Assembly (NCBI GenBank): GCA_902792515.1
Contig: CADAZX010000005.1
Span: 67,012 to 124,514 of the forward strand
Direction: 5' to 3'
DNA from: an uncultured Ruminococcus sp.
Lineage (GTDB): Bacteria; Bacillota; Clostridia; UBA1212
DNA: 57,503 bases
Position 1 is the first letter of the stretch; each line of letters begins with the position of its first letter. Shown piece after piece: positions 18,347-26,866 of the stretch. The notes below the pieces were generated by a model. The model was not told the origin of the DNA. It saw only the letters and a program-made list of their open reading frames with translations, and ran no database searches. The position numbers and the translations under genes are program-made.

Positions 18347-19045
18347 TCAGTCGGCAAGCACCGTGAGCCTGAAGCTTTTCACCACGTCCTCGATCTCGCT
18401 CTTGAACATGGAAAACTCCTCCGTTTTGTCATACGTCACCATGACCATATAGCAGCATTTCGGTCTTTTCGCGCAGTAGACGTAACCGTAAATGTTCGCC
18501 TCGTCGCCGTAGCCCTTAAAGTACGACGAATAAAGGTCCGTATTCTCGCTTCCGACGTTGATAATATCCGCGGGTGTGAACTGGAAACCCGAATAGTCGC
18601 CGGAAATAAGCCCCTCGCGAATGCGCTTCTCCCAGATCTCAAGAACCTCCTGAAGCGTCACGTTCGCATAGTCGACGCCGTCCTCGGCAAGGTAGTAAAA
18701 CCTGACCTTCACGCCGTCGTACTTCTGCAGCGAAAACACAACGCCGTCCATATCCTTCGTGGCAACAGCCGGCGTCAGCACCGAAACGAGCCCCGACTCG
18801 CGGTCCATAAGGAATCCTCCCTGGCCTTTCTCGGCTGCCCAGTTTTCGGGATAGTCGTACCTGAAAAAGTACCTCGAGGCGTTGAACGTAAGCTTGCCCT
18901 CCGGCGGCTTATCTTCAATGACGCGCTCCAGCTCCTTGACCATCGGCCAGCTGAAAGCGATCACAACGGCGATAACGAGTATCAAAAGGAACACGAACCG
19001 CTTCCCGCCTGTGTTGTTGTGTTTAACCTCACCGTCATTCTTCAC
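18347..19045 (-). CDS. Membrane-anchored protein, PsbP-like family of unknown function
   Basis: 232 residues from the GTG at 19045, which has AAAGGAGG 8 bases upstream; an ATG at 19063 overlaps that site and is less likely. One N-terminal transmembrane helix ([17 protein letters not shown]) is followed by an extracytoplasmic domain. The segment [12 protein letters not shown] followed by [17 protein letters not shown] matches RYYFQQGYRPDW followed by ILDRETGLILVMAPLV in the lipoprotein at 38159-38902, so the two are paralogues. The pattern resembles stress-related PsbP/Mog1-type domains. It is the first gene of an envelope transcript running into the deacetylase and the foldase-like lipoprotein. 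Confidence 0.75.
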   Translation of the reverse strand: MKNDGEVKHNNTGGKRFVFLLILVIAVVIAFSWPMVKELERVIEDKPPEGKLTFNASRYFFRYDYPENWAAEKGQGGFLMDRESGLVSVLTPAVATKDMDGVVFSLQKYDGVKVRFYYLAEDGVDYANVTLQEVLEIWEKRIREGLISGDYSGFQFTPADIINVGSENTDLYSSYFKGYGDEANIYGYVYCAKRPKCCYMVMVTYDKTEEFSMFKSEIEDVVKSFRLTVLAD

Positions 19046-19087
19046 GGCCGTGCCTCCTTTCATCAGTCAAAAATAAATGTTTCAGAA

Positions 19088-19607
19088 ATCAACAAACCCG
19101 GTGTGTCTCCGCTTGGTCTCCGGTTTAGCTGCCGCACTTACCTTAATTCAACGACGCCGCAGCTTTGCATCGGCGTCGCGAACGATAAAGCCTGTGTGTT
19201 TCCACTCAGTCTCCGGGTTTAGCTATCGCTAAAAGTCGCCTTCGTGCGAAACACACAGGCTTTTACGAAGTAATAAGGTGCCTGCGTACGACATACGGCA
19301 TTTGGAGAAATGCTGCGGTGCCGAAGGCGATTGCGCGGCAATATCAACATTGTGGAAGAGCCGCCGCAGCTTTATGTTGGCGTCACGAACGATTCTGGGC
19401 TTTGCCCAGTCAAGTGAGGGGCGCAACATAAAGTGCGGCCGTAAAGAGCCGAAAACAAGCGTGATTTGAATCGCAAAGTCCGGAGCTATTTTTCCGTGCG
19501 GCCGTCCGAAGCTGTATGAATATACTGCGAGAGGCGGCCTCACGGAAAGCAGTTTGCCGGGCAATTGCCGCAGGCACCTTATTAAAACTAATAATTCGGC
19601 AAACTGC
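19088..19607. repeat. Structured intergenic mosaic of inverted repeats
   Basis: This 0.57-kb gap holds no convincing gene. An outer 16-base perfect inverted repeat (TAATAAGGTGCCTGCG at 19271-19286, complement at 19569-19584) encloses about 280 bases. Inside it are a long bulged stem (around 19364-19380 with 19421-19438, core CTTTATGTTG/CAACATAAAG) and a hairpin CTGGGC-TTT-GCCCAG at 19395-19409. Left of it is another perfect 16-base pair (19187-19202 with 19248-19263). GCAGTTTGCC at 19549 pairs with 19598-19607. Two diverged direct copies also occur, at about 19092-19135 and 19190-19232. It may be a MITE-like element or a structured RNA. Confidence 0.7.
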
Positions 19608-19634
19608 GCAAAGAGCCCGGAATCTGCGATTCAA

Positions 19635-20843
19635 TTAGTGGTCGATGCGGCGGATCTCATATCCCTCTGCGCGGATATAATCGATCAGATCGCCCAAAAC
19701 CGTTGCGTTCGTTGACGAAACCGCGTGCAGCAGGTAGACGCAGCCAGGATGAAGCGTGTCTTTCATTTTCTGAAGAGACGGTCCCGGATCGGGCTGGCTC
19801 GACGGCTCATAGTCGCCGTAAGCGAACGACCAGAACACAGAATAGTATCCAAGGTAGCTCGCGAGCGCGAGGTCTCTCGGGCAGCTGGCGCCCTGAGGCG
19901 GTCTGTAGAAGAGCATCGTAAAGTCGTTGCCGAGAGCGTTTTTGAGTTTCCTGTAGACGGAGTTGAGTTCCTCGACAAACTCGGTATCAGAAAGAGTCGG
20001 CATCACCTTGTGGTGCTCGGTGTGAGATCCGATGAGGTGACCTTCCGCGAGCATGCGCTTCATGATCGGGAGCGTCTTGCTGCCCTCGTCGACGAAACCG
20101 CCTGTTACGAAGAAAATAGCCTGGACGTTTTTCGCTTTAAGCGTGTCGAGAATCTTTTCGGTGTTGCCGTTTTCGTAGCCGCAGTCGAACGTCAGGTAGC
20201 AGACCTTCTTGTCGGTGTTTTTGCGGTAGATGCCGCCGTAAAGCTTAAGGAAGTTGAGCGTGCTCGGATAACGGTCCCAGGGATACGTCACGTTGCCGTT
20301 GGCGTCGCGTTTGACTGCGCCGGGATACCAGTCGTAGCTTCCCGCGCTGCAATCCTCAAAGGGCTCTCTTGATACGTCGTTCAGGAACGAGAAATCGATC
20401 GTCGAAGGGTCTACGATCCTTGCGGCGACGTCGTCGATACCGTGAGGCGCCGTCGGATTTGAAGAAGTCGCCGTAGGGGTCGGGGTCGGCGTAGGAGTCG
20501 GCGTTGAAGTAGGCGTGGGGGTAGGCGTTGAAGTTGCCGTTACTGCAGGAGCGTCGGTCGCGGGATTAACGTTCGCGGTCGGAGTCTCAGGTTCCTGAGT
20601 GTTGTCTGCAGCAGGAGTCGGAGTCGCGTCGGTCTGTTCCGTATTGTCAGCGGGCGCCTGTGTCGCCGTAGCGATCGCAACGTCGGTCGGCGAAGGATTA
20701 TTCCTGTTCTTGCCGGATTTAACGAGCGCTGCGATCTCGACGCCGATAAAAATGACAAGAATCAGAATGATAATAATCATAAAAGTCGACTTTTTGTTGC
20801 CGCTGAATTTGGAGCCTTTAACGTTTTTATCATTTGCATTCAT
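19635..20843 (-). CDS. PdaA-like polysaccharide deacetylase
   Basis: 402 residues from the ATG at 20843 (GGGGGT 7 bases upstream; the longer frame to 20885 is less likely). An N-terminal membrane anchor (STFMIIIILILVIFIGVEIAAL) is followed by a Thr/Pro/Ala-rich linker of about 100 residues and a NodB domain. Motifs: YLTFDCGYENGNT (catalytic Asp kept, second Asp replaced as in PdaA), IGSHTEHHK (metal His), FYRPPQGASCPRD, and VYLLHAVSS. PdaA enzymes remove acetyl from N-acetylmuramic acid in spore cortex or wall. The gene has its own consensus promoter and is separated from its paralogue by the structured element. Confidence 0.92.
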   Translation of the reverse strand: MNANDKNVKGSKFSGNKKSTFMIIIILILVIFIGVEIAALVKSGKNRNNPSPTDVAIATATQAPADNTEQTDATPTPAADNTQEPETPTANVNPATDAPAVTATSTPTPTPTSTPTPTPTPTPTATSSNPTAPHGIDDVAARIVDPSTIDFSFLNDVSREPFEDCSAGSYDWYPGAVKRDANGNVTYPWDRYPSTLNFLKLYGGIYRKNTDKKVCYLTFDCGYENGNTEKILDTLKAKNVQAIFFVTGGFVDEGSKTLPIMKRMLAEGHLIGSHTEHHKVMPTLSDTEFVEELNSVYRKLKNALGNDFTMLFYRPPQGASCPRDLALASYLGYYSVFWSFAYGDYEPSSQPDPGPSLQKMKDTLHPGCVYLLHAVSSTNATVLGDLIDYIRAEGYEIRRIDH

Positions 20844-20912
20844 AGTAGTTACCCCCGGGGCGTTTTTATGCCTGAAAAGAAACAATAACGTCTCTCATTT
20901 GCATACAAATTT

Positions 20913-20941
20913 ATTATACAACTTCCCCGCTCCTGATTCAA
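20913..20941 (-). promoter_or_regulatory. Sigma-A promoter for the deacetylase gene
   Basis: On the minus strand: TTGAAT (20936-20941), a 17-base spacer, TATAAT (20913-20918). Transcription would begin about 60-65 bases before the ATG at 20843. Confidence 0.8.
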
Positions 20942-21140
20942 GCATTTTAGCATTTTAGCCGCCGGATGCCGCCGGATGCCGCCGGAGCGCTGTTTGCGCC
21001 GCAGGAACGCCGGAGCCGCCCCTTTCCGCCGCTGTCAACGAACCGTGGACTCATTTAAAGCACGTCCGCGTAATAATATAAAAGAAAAGGCGTCCCTCCG
21101 CGTCTTAAAAGACGCTCCGGTCCGCCCTCGCGAATCATAA
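20942..21140. repeat. Intergenic stretch with short tandem repeats
   Basis: AGCATTTT is repeated at 20941-20957 and GCCGCCGGAT three times at 20958-20986. A small hairpin, GCGTC around TTAAAA, lies near 21098-21115. Otherwise I see nothing in this gap between the deacetylase promoter and the ilvE terminator. Confidence 0.5.
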
Positions 21141-21178
21141 TGTCCGGCCGCCCCCAAAAAAGAGCGGCGGCCGGACAC
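21141..21178 (-). terminator. Terminator hairpin after ilvE
   Basis: TGTCCGGCCGCC (21141-21152) and GGCGGCCGGACA (21167-21178) are exact complements around a short loop, 14 bases after the ilvE stop. The following T content is modest (ATTATGATT). Confidence 0.7.
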
Positions 21179-21191
21179 CTTTAATATAATC

Positions 21192-22226
21192 TTAAGCGTT
21201 TTCGACCACTTTGACGACCCAGCCCTCGGGTCCGGGAATCCTTCCCATCTGGATGCCGGTGAGCGTGTCGTAGAGCTTCTGCAGCACGGGGCCCATTTTC
21301 TCCATGCCGCTCGGGAACTCGATAACGCCGCCGTCGTATGTGATCTTTCCGACAGGCGAAATTACTGCCGCGGTTCCGCACAGGCCGCACTCCGCAAATT
21401 CCTTGACCTCGGTGAAAGGAATCTCGCGCTCTTCAGCCTTCATTCCGAGAATCTCGGAAGCGACGTAAACGAGCGAGCGCCTTGTGATCGAAGGCAGTAT
21501 CGTGGAGGATTTGGGAGTGACAACGGTGCCGTCCTTCGTGACGAACAGGAAGTTTGCGCCGCCCGTCTCCTCAACGTACGTTCTTGTCGCGGCGTCGAGG
21601 TACATGTTCTCGTTAAAGCCGAGCTCATGCGCGTGTTCAATGGCGTAAAGGCTCATCGCGTAGTTGAGGCCGGCTTTGACGTGGCCGGTTCCGTGAGGAG
21701 CAGCGCGGTCGAAGTCGCTGACCATAAGACTGACGGGTTTCGCGCCGCCCTTAAAATAAGGTCCGACAGGTGAAACGAAAATTCTGAACTCATAGTTGAC
21801 CGCGGGTTTTACGCCGAGAACAGGGCTCGTGGCGAAAAGAACAGGCCTTACGTAGAGTGTAGCGCCCGAACCGTAAGGAGGAACGTAGTCAGCGTTCGCC
21901 TTTATGACCGCTTTCACCGCTTCGACAAAACGGTCCTCCGGAAATACCGGAATGCAAAGGCGTCTCGCGCTCTCTGCGATTCTCGCCGCGTTAAGGTCGG
22001 GTCTGAAGCAGACGATGTCGCCCTTTTCGGTCCTGTAAGCCTTAAGCCCCTCGAAGCAAGTCTGCGCGTACTGAATAACGCCTGCGGACTCGTTGATGAC
22101 GACGTTCGGGTCTGTTGACATTCTGCCCTCGTCCCACTTGCCGTCCTTGTACTCAGAGACGAATCTCACGGGCGTCTCGCGGTACTGAAAGCCGATGTTC
22201 GGCCAGTCCATTTCTACTAAAGCCAT
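21192..22226 (-). CDS. ilvE: Branched-chain amino acid aminotransferase
   Basis: A PLP enzyme for the last step of leucine, isoleucine and valine synthesis. At 344 residues it is the long BCAT2-like form. Signatures: the PLP-lysine segment GHVKAGLNYAMSL, YLDAATRTYVEETGGANFLFV (cofactor-binding Glu region), SSTILPSITRRSL, and CGTAAVISPVG near the end. The start is MALVEMDWPNIGFQYRETP, with a GGAG-type site upstream. It follows the opp operon by 134 bases, separated by a hairpin, and has its own terminator, so it probably forms a single-gene unit with a weak promoter in the gap. No T-box is visible. Confidence 0.94.
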   Translation of the reverse strand: MALVEMDWPNIGFQYRETPVRFVSEYKDGKWDEGRMSTDPNVVINESAGVIQYAQTCFEGLKAYRTEKGDIVCFRPDLNAARIAESARRLCIPVFPEDRFVEAVKAVIKANADYVPPYGSGATLYVRPVLFATSPVLGVKPAVNYEFRIFVSPVGPYFKGGAKPVSLMVSDFDRAAPHGTGHVKAGLNYAMSLYAIEHAHELGFNENMYLDAATRTYVEETGGANFLFVTKDGTVVTPKSSTILPSITRRSLVYVASEILGMKAEEREIPFTEVKEFAECGLCGTAAVISPVGKITYDGGVIEFPSGMEKMGPVLQKLYDTLTGIQMGRIPGPEGWVVKVVENA

Positions 22227-22263
22227 AATATCACTCCTTTATTGAGGTTTCTGAAAGCGAAAA

Positions 22264-22288
22264 TCCCCGGTACACTAAATACCGGGGA
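22264..22288 (-). terminator. Hairpin at the end of the opp operon
   Basis: CCCCGGTA and TACCGGGG (about 22265-22287) form a stem on the minus strand, followed by ATTTTCGCTTT. It lies between the 85-aa gene and ilvE and probably ends the opp transcript. Confidence 0.65.
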
Positions 22289-22360
22289 AATCCGTCCGTA
22301 ACGCACGCCGCCGCCTTTAAAAGGCAACTTTAAAATTCACCTATAAACAGGCAAATTGTC

Positions 22361-22618
22361 TCAGTTCCGGAACCAAATTTTGTCCGCGAAAACGATGAAA
22401 AGGAAAAATCCGAGAGCGAAAACGGCAGCTATCAGAAGCGCCGCGCCGACAACGCCCATATAGAGCCAGAAGGTCTCCTTTTTGCTGAGCTTTTTGAGCT
22501 CCTCGGGGGAGCCTTCGGGCTGGTCGGGACGTGTGTACCAGGGCATACCGTCAACGTTCATGTTGGCAATCACCCTGCCGTCGTCTTCGAATTCTTCGCG
22601 CTTTTTCTTCTTCATCAC
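22361..22618 (-). CDS. Small single-helix membrane protein coupled to oppF
   Basis: 85 residues: a Lys-rich start, a charged segment with VDGMPWYTRPDQPEG, then one transmembrane helix of about 28 residues (WLYMGVVGAALLIAAVFALG and onwards) and a short tail. Its ATG overlaps the oppF stop by four bases, so it is translationally coupled to the transporter ATPase. I do not recognise the family. Position and coupling suggest a small accessory subunit or stabiliser of the oligopeptide transporter, but this is inference only. Confidence 0.75.
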   Translation of the reverse strand: MMKKKKREEFEDDGRVIANMNVDGMPWYTRPDQPEGSPEELKKLSKKETFWLYMGVVGAALLIAAVFALGFFLFIVFADKIWFRN

Positions 22619-23751
22619 TTCTTTTTCTTCTTATTGGGACGCTTTGCGGCTTCCTCGGCCTCCTTGCGCTCCATCTCGGCCATCTGCTTCTCGAACTCGC
22701 TGATCTCGGACGGTGTGTCGTAGATGTGGCAAGCGCAGAAGTGACCCGGCTCGATCTCCTTGTAAGGCGGCTCGATCATCGAGCAGACCTTCATGTTCTT
22801 TTCCTTGCACTCCTTGCACCTTGTGTGGAACTTGCAGCCCTTGGGCGGGTTGGCCGGCGAAGGAATGCTTCCCTCGAGCACGATTCTCTCCATCTTGTAG
22901 TCCGGATCCGGAACAGGGATGGCCGAGAACAGCGCCTGCGTATACGGGTGCAGAGGCTTGTCGAATATCTTTTCGGTCTCGGCGTACTCGACAAGATTGC
23001 CGAGGTACATGACGCCGACCGTGTCGGAAATGTGCTCAACGACGGAAAGGTCGTGCGAAATGAACAGGTACGTGAGGTTGAACTCTTTCTGGAGCTGTCT
23101 CAGGAGGTTGATGATCTGCGCCTGGATCGAAACGTCGAGAGCAGAAACAGGCTCGTCGCAGACGATGAAGTCAGGGTTGAGAGCGAGCGCTCTCGCGATG
23201 CAGATCCTCTGTCTCTGTCCGCCAGAGAACTCATGAGGATATCTGTCCTTGTGATACTCCTGAAGACCGCACGCCTTCATAACGCGGGAGATGTAGTCGT
23301 CAAACTCCTCGGGCGGCACGATATTGTGCTCTCTTACGGCCTCGCCGATGATCTCGCCGATAGGCATTCTCGGAGAGAGACTCGAGTACGGGTCCTGGAA
23401 AATGATCTGGATCTTCGGCCTGATCTTGCGGAGCTCCTTCTTGGAGAGCTTGAAAATGTCCTGTCCCTTGTAGAGGACCTCGCCGCTCGTGATGTCGAGA
23501 AGGCGGAGGATCGTTCTGCCGGCGGTCGATTTGCCGCAACCGGACTCGCCGACAAGGCCCATAGTTGTACCGCGCTTGATCTTGAACGAGATTCCGTCGA
23601 CGGCCTTTACGTTTCCGACCACAAGTCTCAGAAAGCTGCTCTTGATCGGGAAGTATTTTTTCATATTCCGGACTTCAAGAACGACTTCGTCGTCGTTCTG
23701 AACCGGCGCTGAAACTTCATTAAGGTTGTTGTCTCTTTTGATTTCTTCCAT
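22615..23751 (-). CDS. oppF: Oligopeptide ABC transporter ATP-binding protein OppF
   Basis: The second ATPase of the peptide importer. Walker A is [13 protein letters not shown], the signature is FSGGQRQRICIARAL, and Walker B FIVCDEPVSALDVS is followed by H-loop ISHDLS. The oligopeptide-type C-terminal extension holds a Cys cluster (CKFHTRCKECKEKNMKVC) that in this family can bind an iron-sulfur cluster. The ATG at 23751 lies 2 bases after the oppD stop with GGAGG upstream; the frame is open further upstream but that stretch is inside oppD. The C-terminus ends in a poly-Lys tail and overlaps the 85-aa gene. Confidence 0.94.
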   Translation of the reverse strand: MEEIKRDNNLNEVSAPVQNDDEVVLEVRNMKKYFPIKSSFLRLVVGNVKAVDGISFKIKRGTTMGLVGESGCGKSTAGRTILRLLDITSGEVLYKGQDIFKLSKKELRKIRPKIQIIFQDPYSSLSPRMPIGEIIGEAVREHNIVPPEEFDDYISRVMKACGLQEYHKDRYPHEFSGGQRQRICIARALALNPDFIVCDEPVSALDVSIQAQIINLLRQLQKEFNLTYLFISHDLSVVEHISDTVGVMYLGNLVEYAETEKIFDKPLHPYTQALFSAIPVPDPDYKMERIVLEGSIPSPANPPKGCKFHTRCKECKEKNMKVCSMIEPPYKEIEPGHFCACHIYDTPSEISEFEKQMAEMERKEAEEAAKRPNKKKKK

Positions 23752-23753
23752 GA

Positions 23754-24935
23754 TCAAAGTTCCTCCGGATTGATTATGATCGGCTTGCCGAGAATCTTGC
23801 CCTGGTCGATATACCTGTAGCAGGACACAACGTGCGTGTCGCTTATCTGAATCTCGGGAGGATACTCGCCTTCGCACTTCGCTGTGCAGAATTCGCAGCG
23901 ATCCTTGAAATAGCAGTAGTTGGGCATATTGATCGGGTTCGGAACGTTGCCGGGAATGTTGTAGAGCTCGTCAACCTTCTTGCCGACGACAGGCTTCGAC
24001 TTCATGAGGCCGATCGTGTACGGGTGGCACGGATTGTGGAATATGTCGGAAGCGGTTCCCTTTTCCACAACGCGGCCCGCGTACATAACGACTACGTAGT
24101 CGGCCATCTCTGCGATAACGCCGAGGTCGTGCGTGATAAGCATGATCGAGGAGTTGATCCTGTCCTTCAGGTTTCTCAGAAGGTCGAGGATCTGCGCCTG
24201 GATCGTAACGTCAAGAGCCGTAGTAGGTTCGTCAGCGATGATGAGCTGCGGGTTGCAAGCGAGCGCGATAGCGATCATGACACGCTGGCGCATACCGCCT
24301 GAGAGCTCGTGAGGGTACATGTTGTAAACGCCCTCCGCGTTCGCGATACCGACCATCTTGAGAAGCTCGATTGTACGCTCCTTCATCGCTTCCTTCGTCA
24401 TCTCGCCGCCGTGGAGCTCGAGAACTTCGTTGACCTGCGCGCCGATCTTGAAGACCGGGTTGAGGCTCGTCATAGGCTCCTGGAAAATCATGGAGATCTT
24501 GTTTCCTCTGATTTCCTGCATTATGGACGTAGGCGTGTTGACGATGTTGTAAGCCGTTCCGTCGCCGTTGTTCAGCCTGATCTCGCCGCCCACGACCTGG
24601 CCGGAGGGGCGCTGAAGAAGCTGCATAACGGAAAGAGACGTAACGCTCTTGCCGCAGCCGGACTCACCGACGACGCCGACAGTCGACTTTTTCGGGATCT
24701 CAAACGAGACGCCGTCGACCGCGCGGACTGTGCCGATATCGGTGAAGAAGTACGTGCAGACGTTGTCGAGCTCGAGAACGTTGTTCTCGTTCTTCATTTT
24801 GGTTATGTAGAGCGACTTGTCCTTCTTGGAGTTGTCTCTCTCTTTTTCGAGTTTCCTCGTAATTTTACGGTTTCTTCTCGAAATACTTCTGGATTCTTTT
24901 CCGGAAATATATGAGGTTTTCTTTTTTCCTGCCAT
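23754..24935 (-). CDS. oppD: Oligopeptide ABC transporter ATP-binding protein OppD
   Basis: The first ATPase of the peptide importer. Walker A is [13 protein letters not shown], the signature is [15 protein letters not shown], and Walker [15 protein letters not shown] is followed by ITHDLG. The C-terminal peptide-transporter domain has the Cys motif [14 protein letters not shown]. Residues 1-46 are a very basic extension (many Lys, Arg and Ser) before the usual family start near [15 protein letters not shown] precedes the ATG at 24935, so the extension is probably real, though an internal ATG at residue 47 is possible. It follows oppC by 22 bases. Confidence 0.93.
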   Translation of the reverse strand: MAGKKKTSYISGKESRSISRRNRKITRKLEKERDNSKKDKSLYITKMKNENNVLELDNVCTYFFTDIGTVRAVDGVSFEIPKKSTVGVVGESGCGKSVTSLSVMQLLQRPSGQVVGGEIRLNNGDGTAYNIVNTPTSIMQEIRGNKISMIFQEPMTSLNPVFKIGAQVNEVLELHGGEMTKEAMKERTIELLKMVGIANAEGVYNMYPHELSGGMRQRVMIAIALACNPQLIIADEPTTALDVTIQAQILDLLRNLKDRINSSIMLITHDLGVIAEMADYVVVMYAGRVVEKGTASDIFHNPCHPYTIGLMKSKPVVGKKVDELYNIPGNVPNPINMPNYCYFKDRCEFCTAKCEGEYPPEIQISDTHVVSCYRYIDQGKILGKPIIINPEEL

Positions 24936-24957
24936 GGTAATCTCCTTCCCGCAAAAA

Positions 24958-26865
24958 TCAGCGCTTCATCCTCGGGTCAAACGCGTCGCGGAGGCCGTCA
25001 CCGACGAAGTTGAACGCGATAACCGTGAGACAGATAAGAACTCCGACAGGAATCCAGATGTACGTGTAAGACTTCATCGCGTCGATCGTGGAGACCGAGT
25101 TGATGATGTTACCCCAGGTAGCGAGCGGGTGCTTAACACCGAGACCGAGGTAGGACAGCGCGGACTCCGTGAGGATGACGCCGCCGAGACCCATTGTCAT
25201 CGAGACGATAAGCTGAGGCATAACGTTCGGAACGAGGTGTTTGAAAATTCTTCTGGAGGTCTTGAGACCGGTAGCCTCCGCCGCGATCATGAATTCCTGC
25301 TCTCTGAGGCTCAGGATCTGTCCGCGGACGAGTCTCGCGATACCGGACCATCCAAGGATACCGAGCACGACCATCATCCAGAACAGACGGTTGTAAGGAG
25401 GCATCTGCAGCTGGTCGAAAAGCGAAGCCAGAATGATCATGATAGGCATCGTCGGTATGCAGTAGAAAATATCAACGAGTCTCATGATGAGCGTGTCAAC
25501 CCAGCCGCCAAAGAAGCCCGCGATACCGCCCATGATAACACCGAGGATCGTTTCAAGAATAACGACAACGAAGCCGACGATAAGCGATACGCGGCCGCCG
25601 TACATGATTCTCGAGAATACGTCGTAGCCGTCGCCGTCAGTACCGAGAATGTGCTTTGCGGAAGGCGCGCCGTAAATGTCGATAACTTCCTTGCGCTGCG
25701 AGTATGTGACGTAGTAGCGTCTCTCGCCTGCGGTTTCCTTCGGTGTTACGGAAAGAGTCTCTCTTTCAAGGACGTAGTTGCCGTTTTCGTCAACGTCGTA
25801 CTTCTTGGTCTCAGGGTTGAGCTGAGGCACGTCGTACTCGAACGTCGCGAACTTTTCGCCTGATTTTTCCATTCCGGAAACGACTTCGGCAACCCGGTTC
25901 TTGAAGTCGATGTCAAAGCTGTCCTCACCGCTGGCGTGTCTGATCGAGTAGTGCGAAAGAACGACGTAAGGATTGCCGGAAGCGTCCTTGATGACGACGT
26001 TGTCGCCCTCCCCCGTCTCGAAAGTATAAGTTGCGCCTTCATATTCGAAAGCGGAACCTGTATCGAGCGCATTGAGCACCGCGACCTTGAAGCTCTCGCT
26101 GATGTTCGTACCCGTTTTTACTGCGTCGAGAACGAGCTTCGATGCGAGAATGACCTCGATCTTTTCCTCTGCGGGAACCTTCACGGTGACGACAGCAAGA
26201 GTTTTGCTCTTCTTTTCGATAACGTAATGACGGCTGCCGAGGTCAAACTCCGTCTGCCTGCTCTCGATTGCGGAAGCAAGAGCGTCTTTTTCCTCATCGG
26301 TAAACTCTCCAGACTTGGGAGCTCCCGTGAGCGCGTCGATGTTGCCGAGCACGAAGCTCGTCGCGTAGACGCGGTAGAGGTAGTCGTTCGATTTCTCGAT
26401 TATAAAGCTGGAATTGCCGCGGGAAAACTCTCCTGAATTCTCGCCTTTCTCGTTGAGCGTCTTAATAAAAGAGTCTACGAGCAGTTTCGCGTCTTTCGCG
26501 GCGTCGTCGTTTACAACAAGATATTTGGTAAATGACGTGAGCTCGCCGCAGACGGCGTAGTCAAGCTCGAGAGCGTTGACGGTCGAGAACTTGTCGGTCT
26601 GTCTGTAGGGGTAGAAAAGCGGACCGATGAAGCTCATCGCGAACATGAAGATAAGTATGGCAAGACCGACGAGCGCGAGCTTGTTTTTGAAGAAGCGCTT
26701 CGCTACAAGACTGCTCGGGCTGAGGACCTTGATACGCTGAGCGTCGTCAAGTGCCAGAGGCTTGTTATCGTCGGCATGAGCGGCCGCGTTCCTCTTCTCC
26801 TCTTCCTCTTTCTGCTTCAGTTTTTCATTTAAAAGATTCTGTTTGTATTCTGCCACCGGGATCAC
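24958..26865 (-). CDS. oppC: Oligopeptide ABC transporter permease OppC with a large extracytoplasmic insert
   Basis: 635 residues, about twice the normal OppC. The cytoplasmic N-terminus and TM1 (LALVGLAILIFMFAMSFIGP, about 62-82) are normal. Then about 310 residues without membrane helices are inserted before the usual continuation AKHILGTDGDGYDVFSRIMYGGRVSL. The five remaining helices and the EAA coupling loop (EATGLKTSRRIFKHLVPNV) are intact. The insert is rich in Lys, Glu and beta-forming segments and should face outside, next to the substrate-binding protein. OppC is the inner-membrane channel half; the insert may help docking or peptide selection, which is inference. The gene starts 1 base after oppB. 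Confidence 0.93.
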   Translation of the reverse strand: MIPVAEYKQNLLNEKLKQKEEEEKRNAAAHADDNKPLALDDAQRIKVLSPSSLVAKRFFKNKLALVGLAILIFMFAMSFIGPLFYPYRQTDKFSTVNALELDYAVCGELTSFTKYLVVNDDAAKDAKLLVDSFIKTLNEKGENSGEFSRGNSSFIIEKSNDYLYRVYATSFVLGNIDALTGAPKSGEFTDEEKDALASAIESRQTEFDLGSRHYVIEKKSKTLAVVTVKVPAEEKIEVILASKLVLDAVKTGTNISESFKVAVLNALDTGSAFEYEGATYTFETGEGDNVVIKDASGNPYVVLSHYSIRHASGEDSFDIDFKNRVAEVVSGMEKSGEKFATFEYDVPQLNPETKKYDVDENGNYVLERETLSVTPKETAGERRYYVTYSQRKEVIDIYGAPSAKHILGTDGDGYDVFSRIMYGGRVSLIVGFVVVILETILGVIMGGIAGFFGGWVDTLIMRLVDIFYCIPTMPIMIILASLFDQLQMPPYNRLFWMMVVLGILGWSGIARLVRGQILSLREQEFMIAAEATGLKTSRRIFKHLVPNVMPQLIVSMTMGLGGVILTESALSYLGLGVKHPLATWGNIINSVSTIDAMKSYTYIWIPVGVLICLTVIAFNFVGDGLRDAFDPRMKR

Positions 26866-26866
26866 C

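Noticed and set aside
17597..19222. Plus-strand frame with a Gly-Val repeat
   Set aside because: The repeat is the complement of the Thr-Pro codons in the deacetylase linker.
19229..19634. Short open frames in the structured gap
   Set aside because: They cross the inverted repeats, overlap each other on both strands and have no ribosome site or family pattern.
22227..22360. T-box or leader regulator upstream of ilvE
   Set aside because: The gap is too short and lacks the T-box sequence; the hairpin is better explained as the opp terminator.
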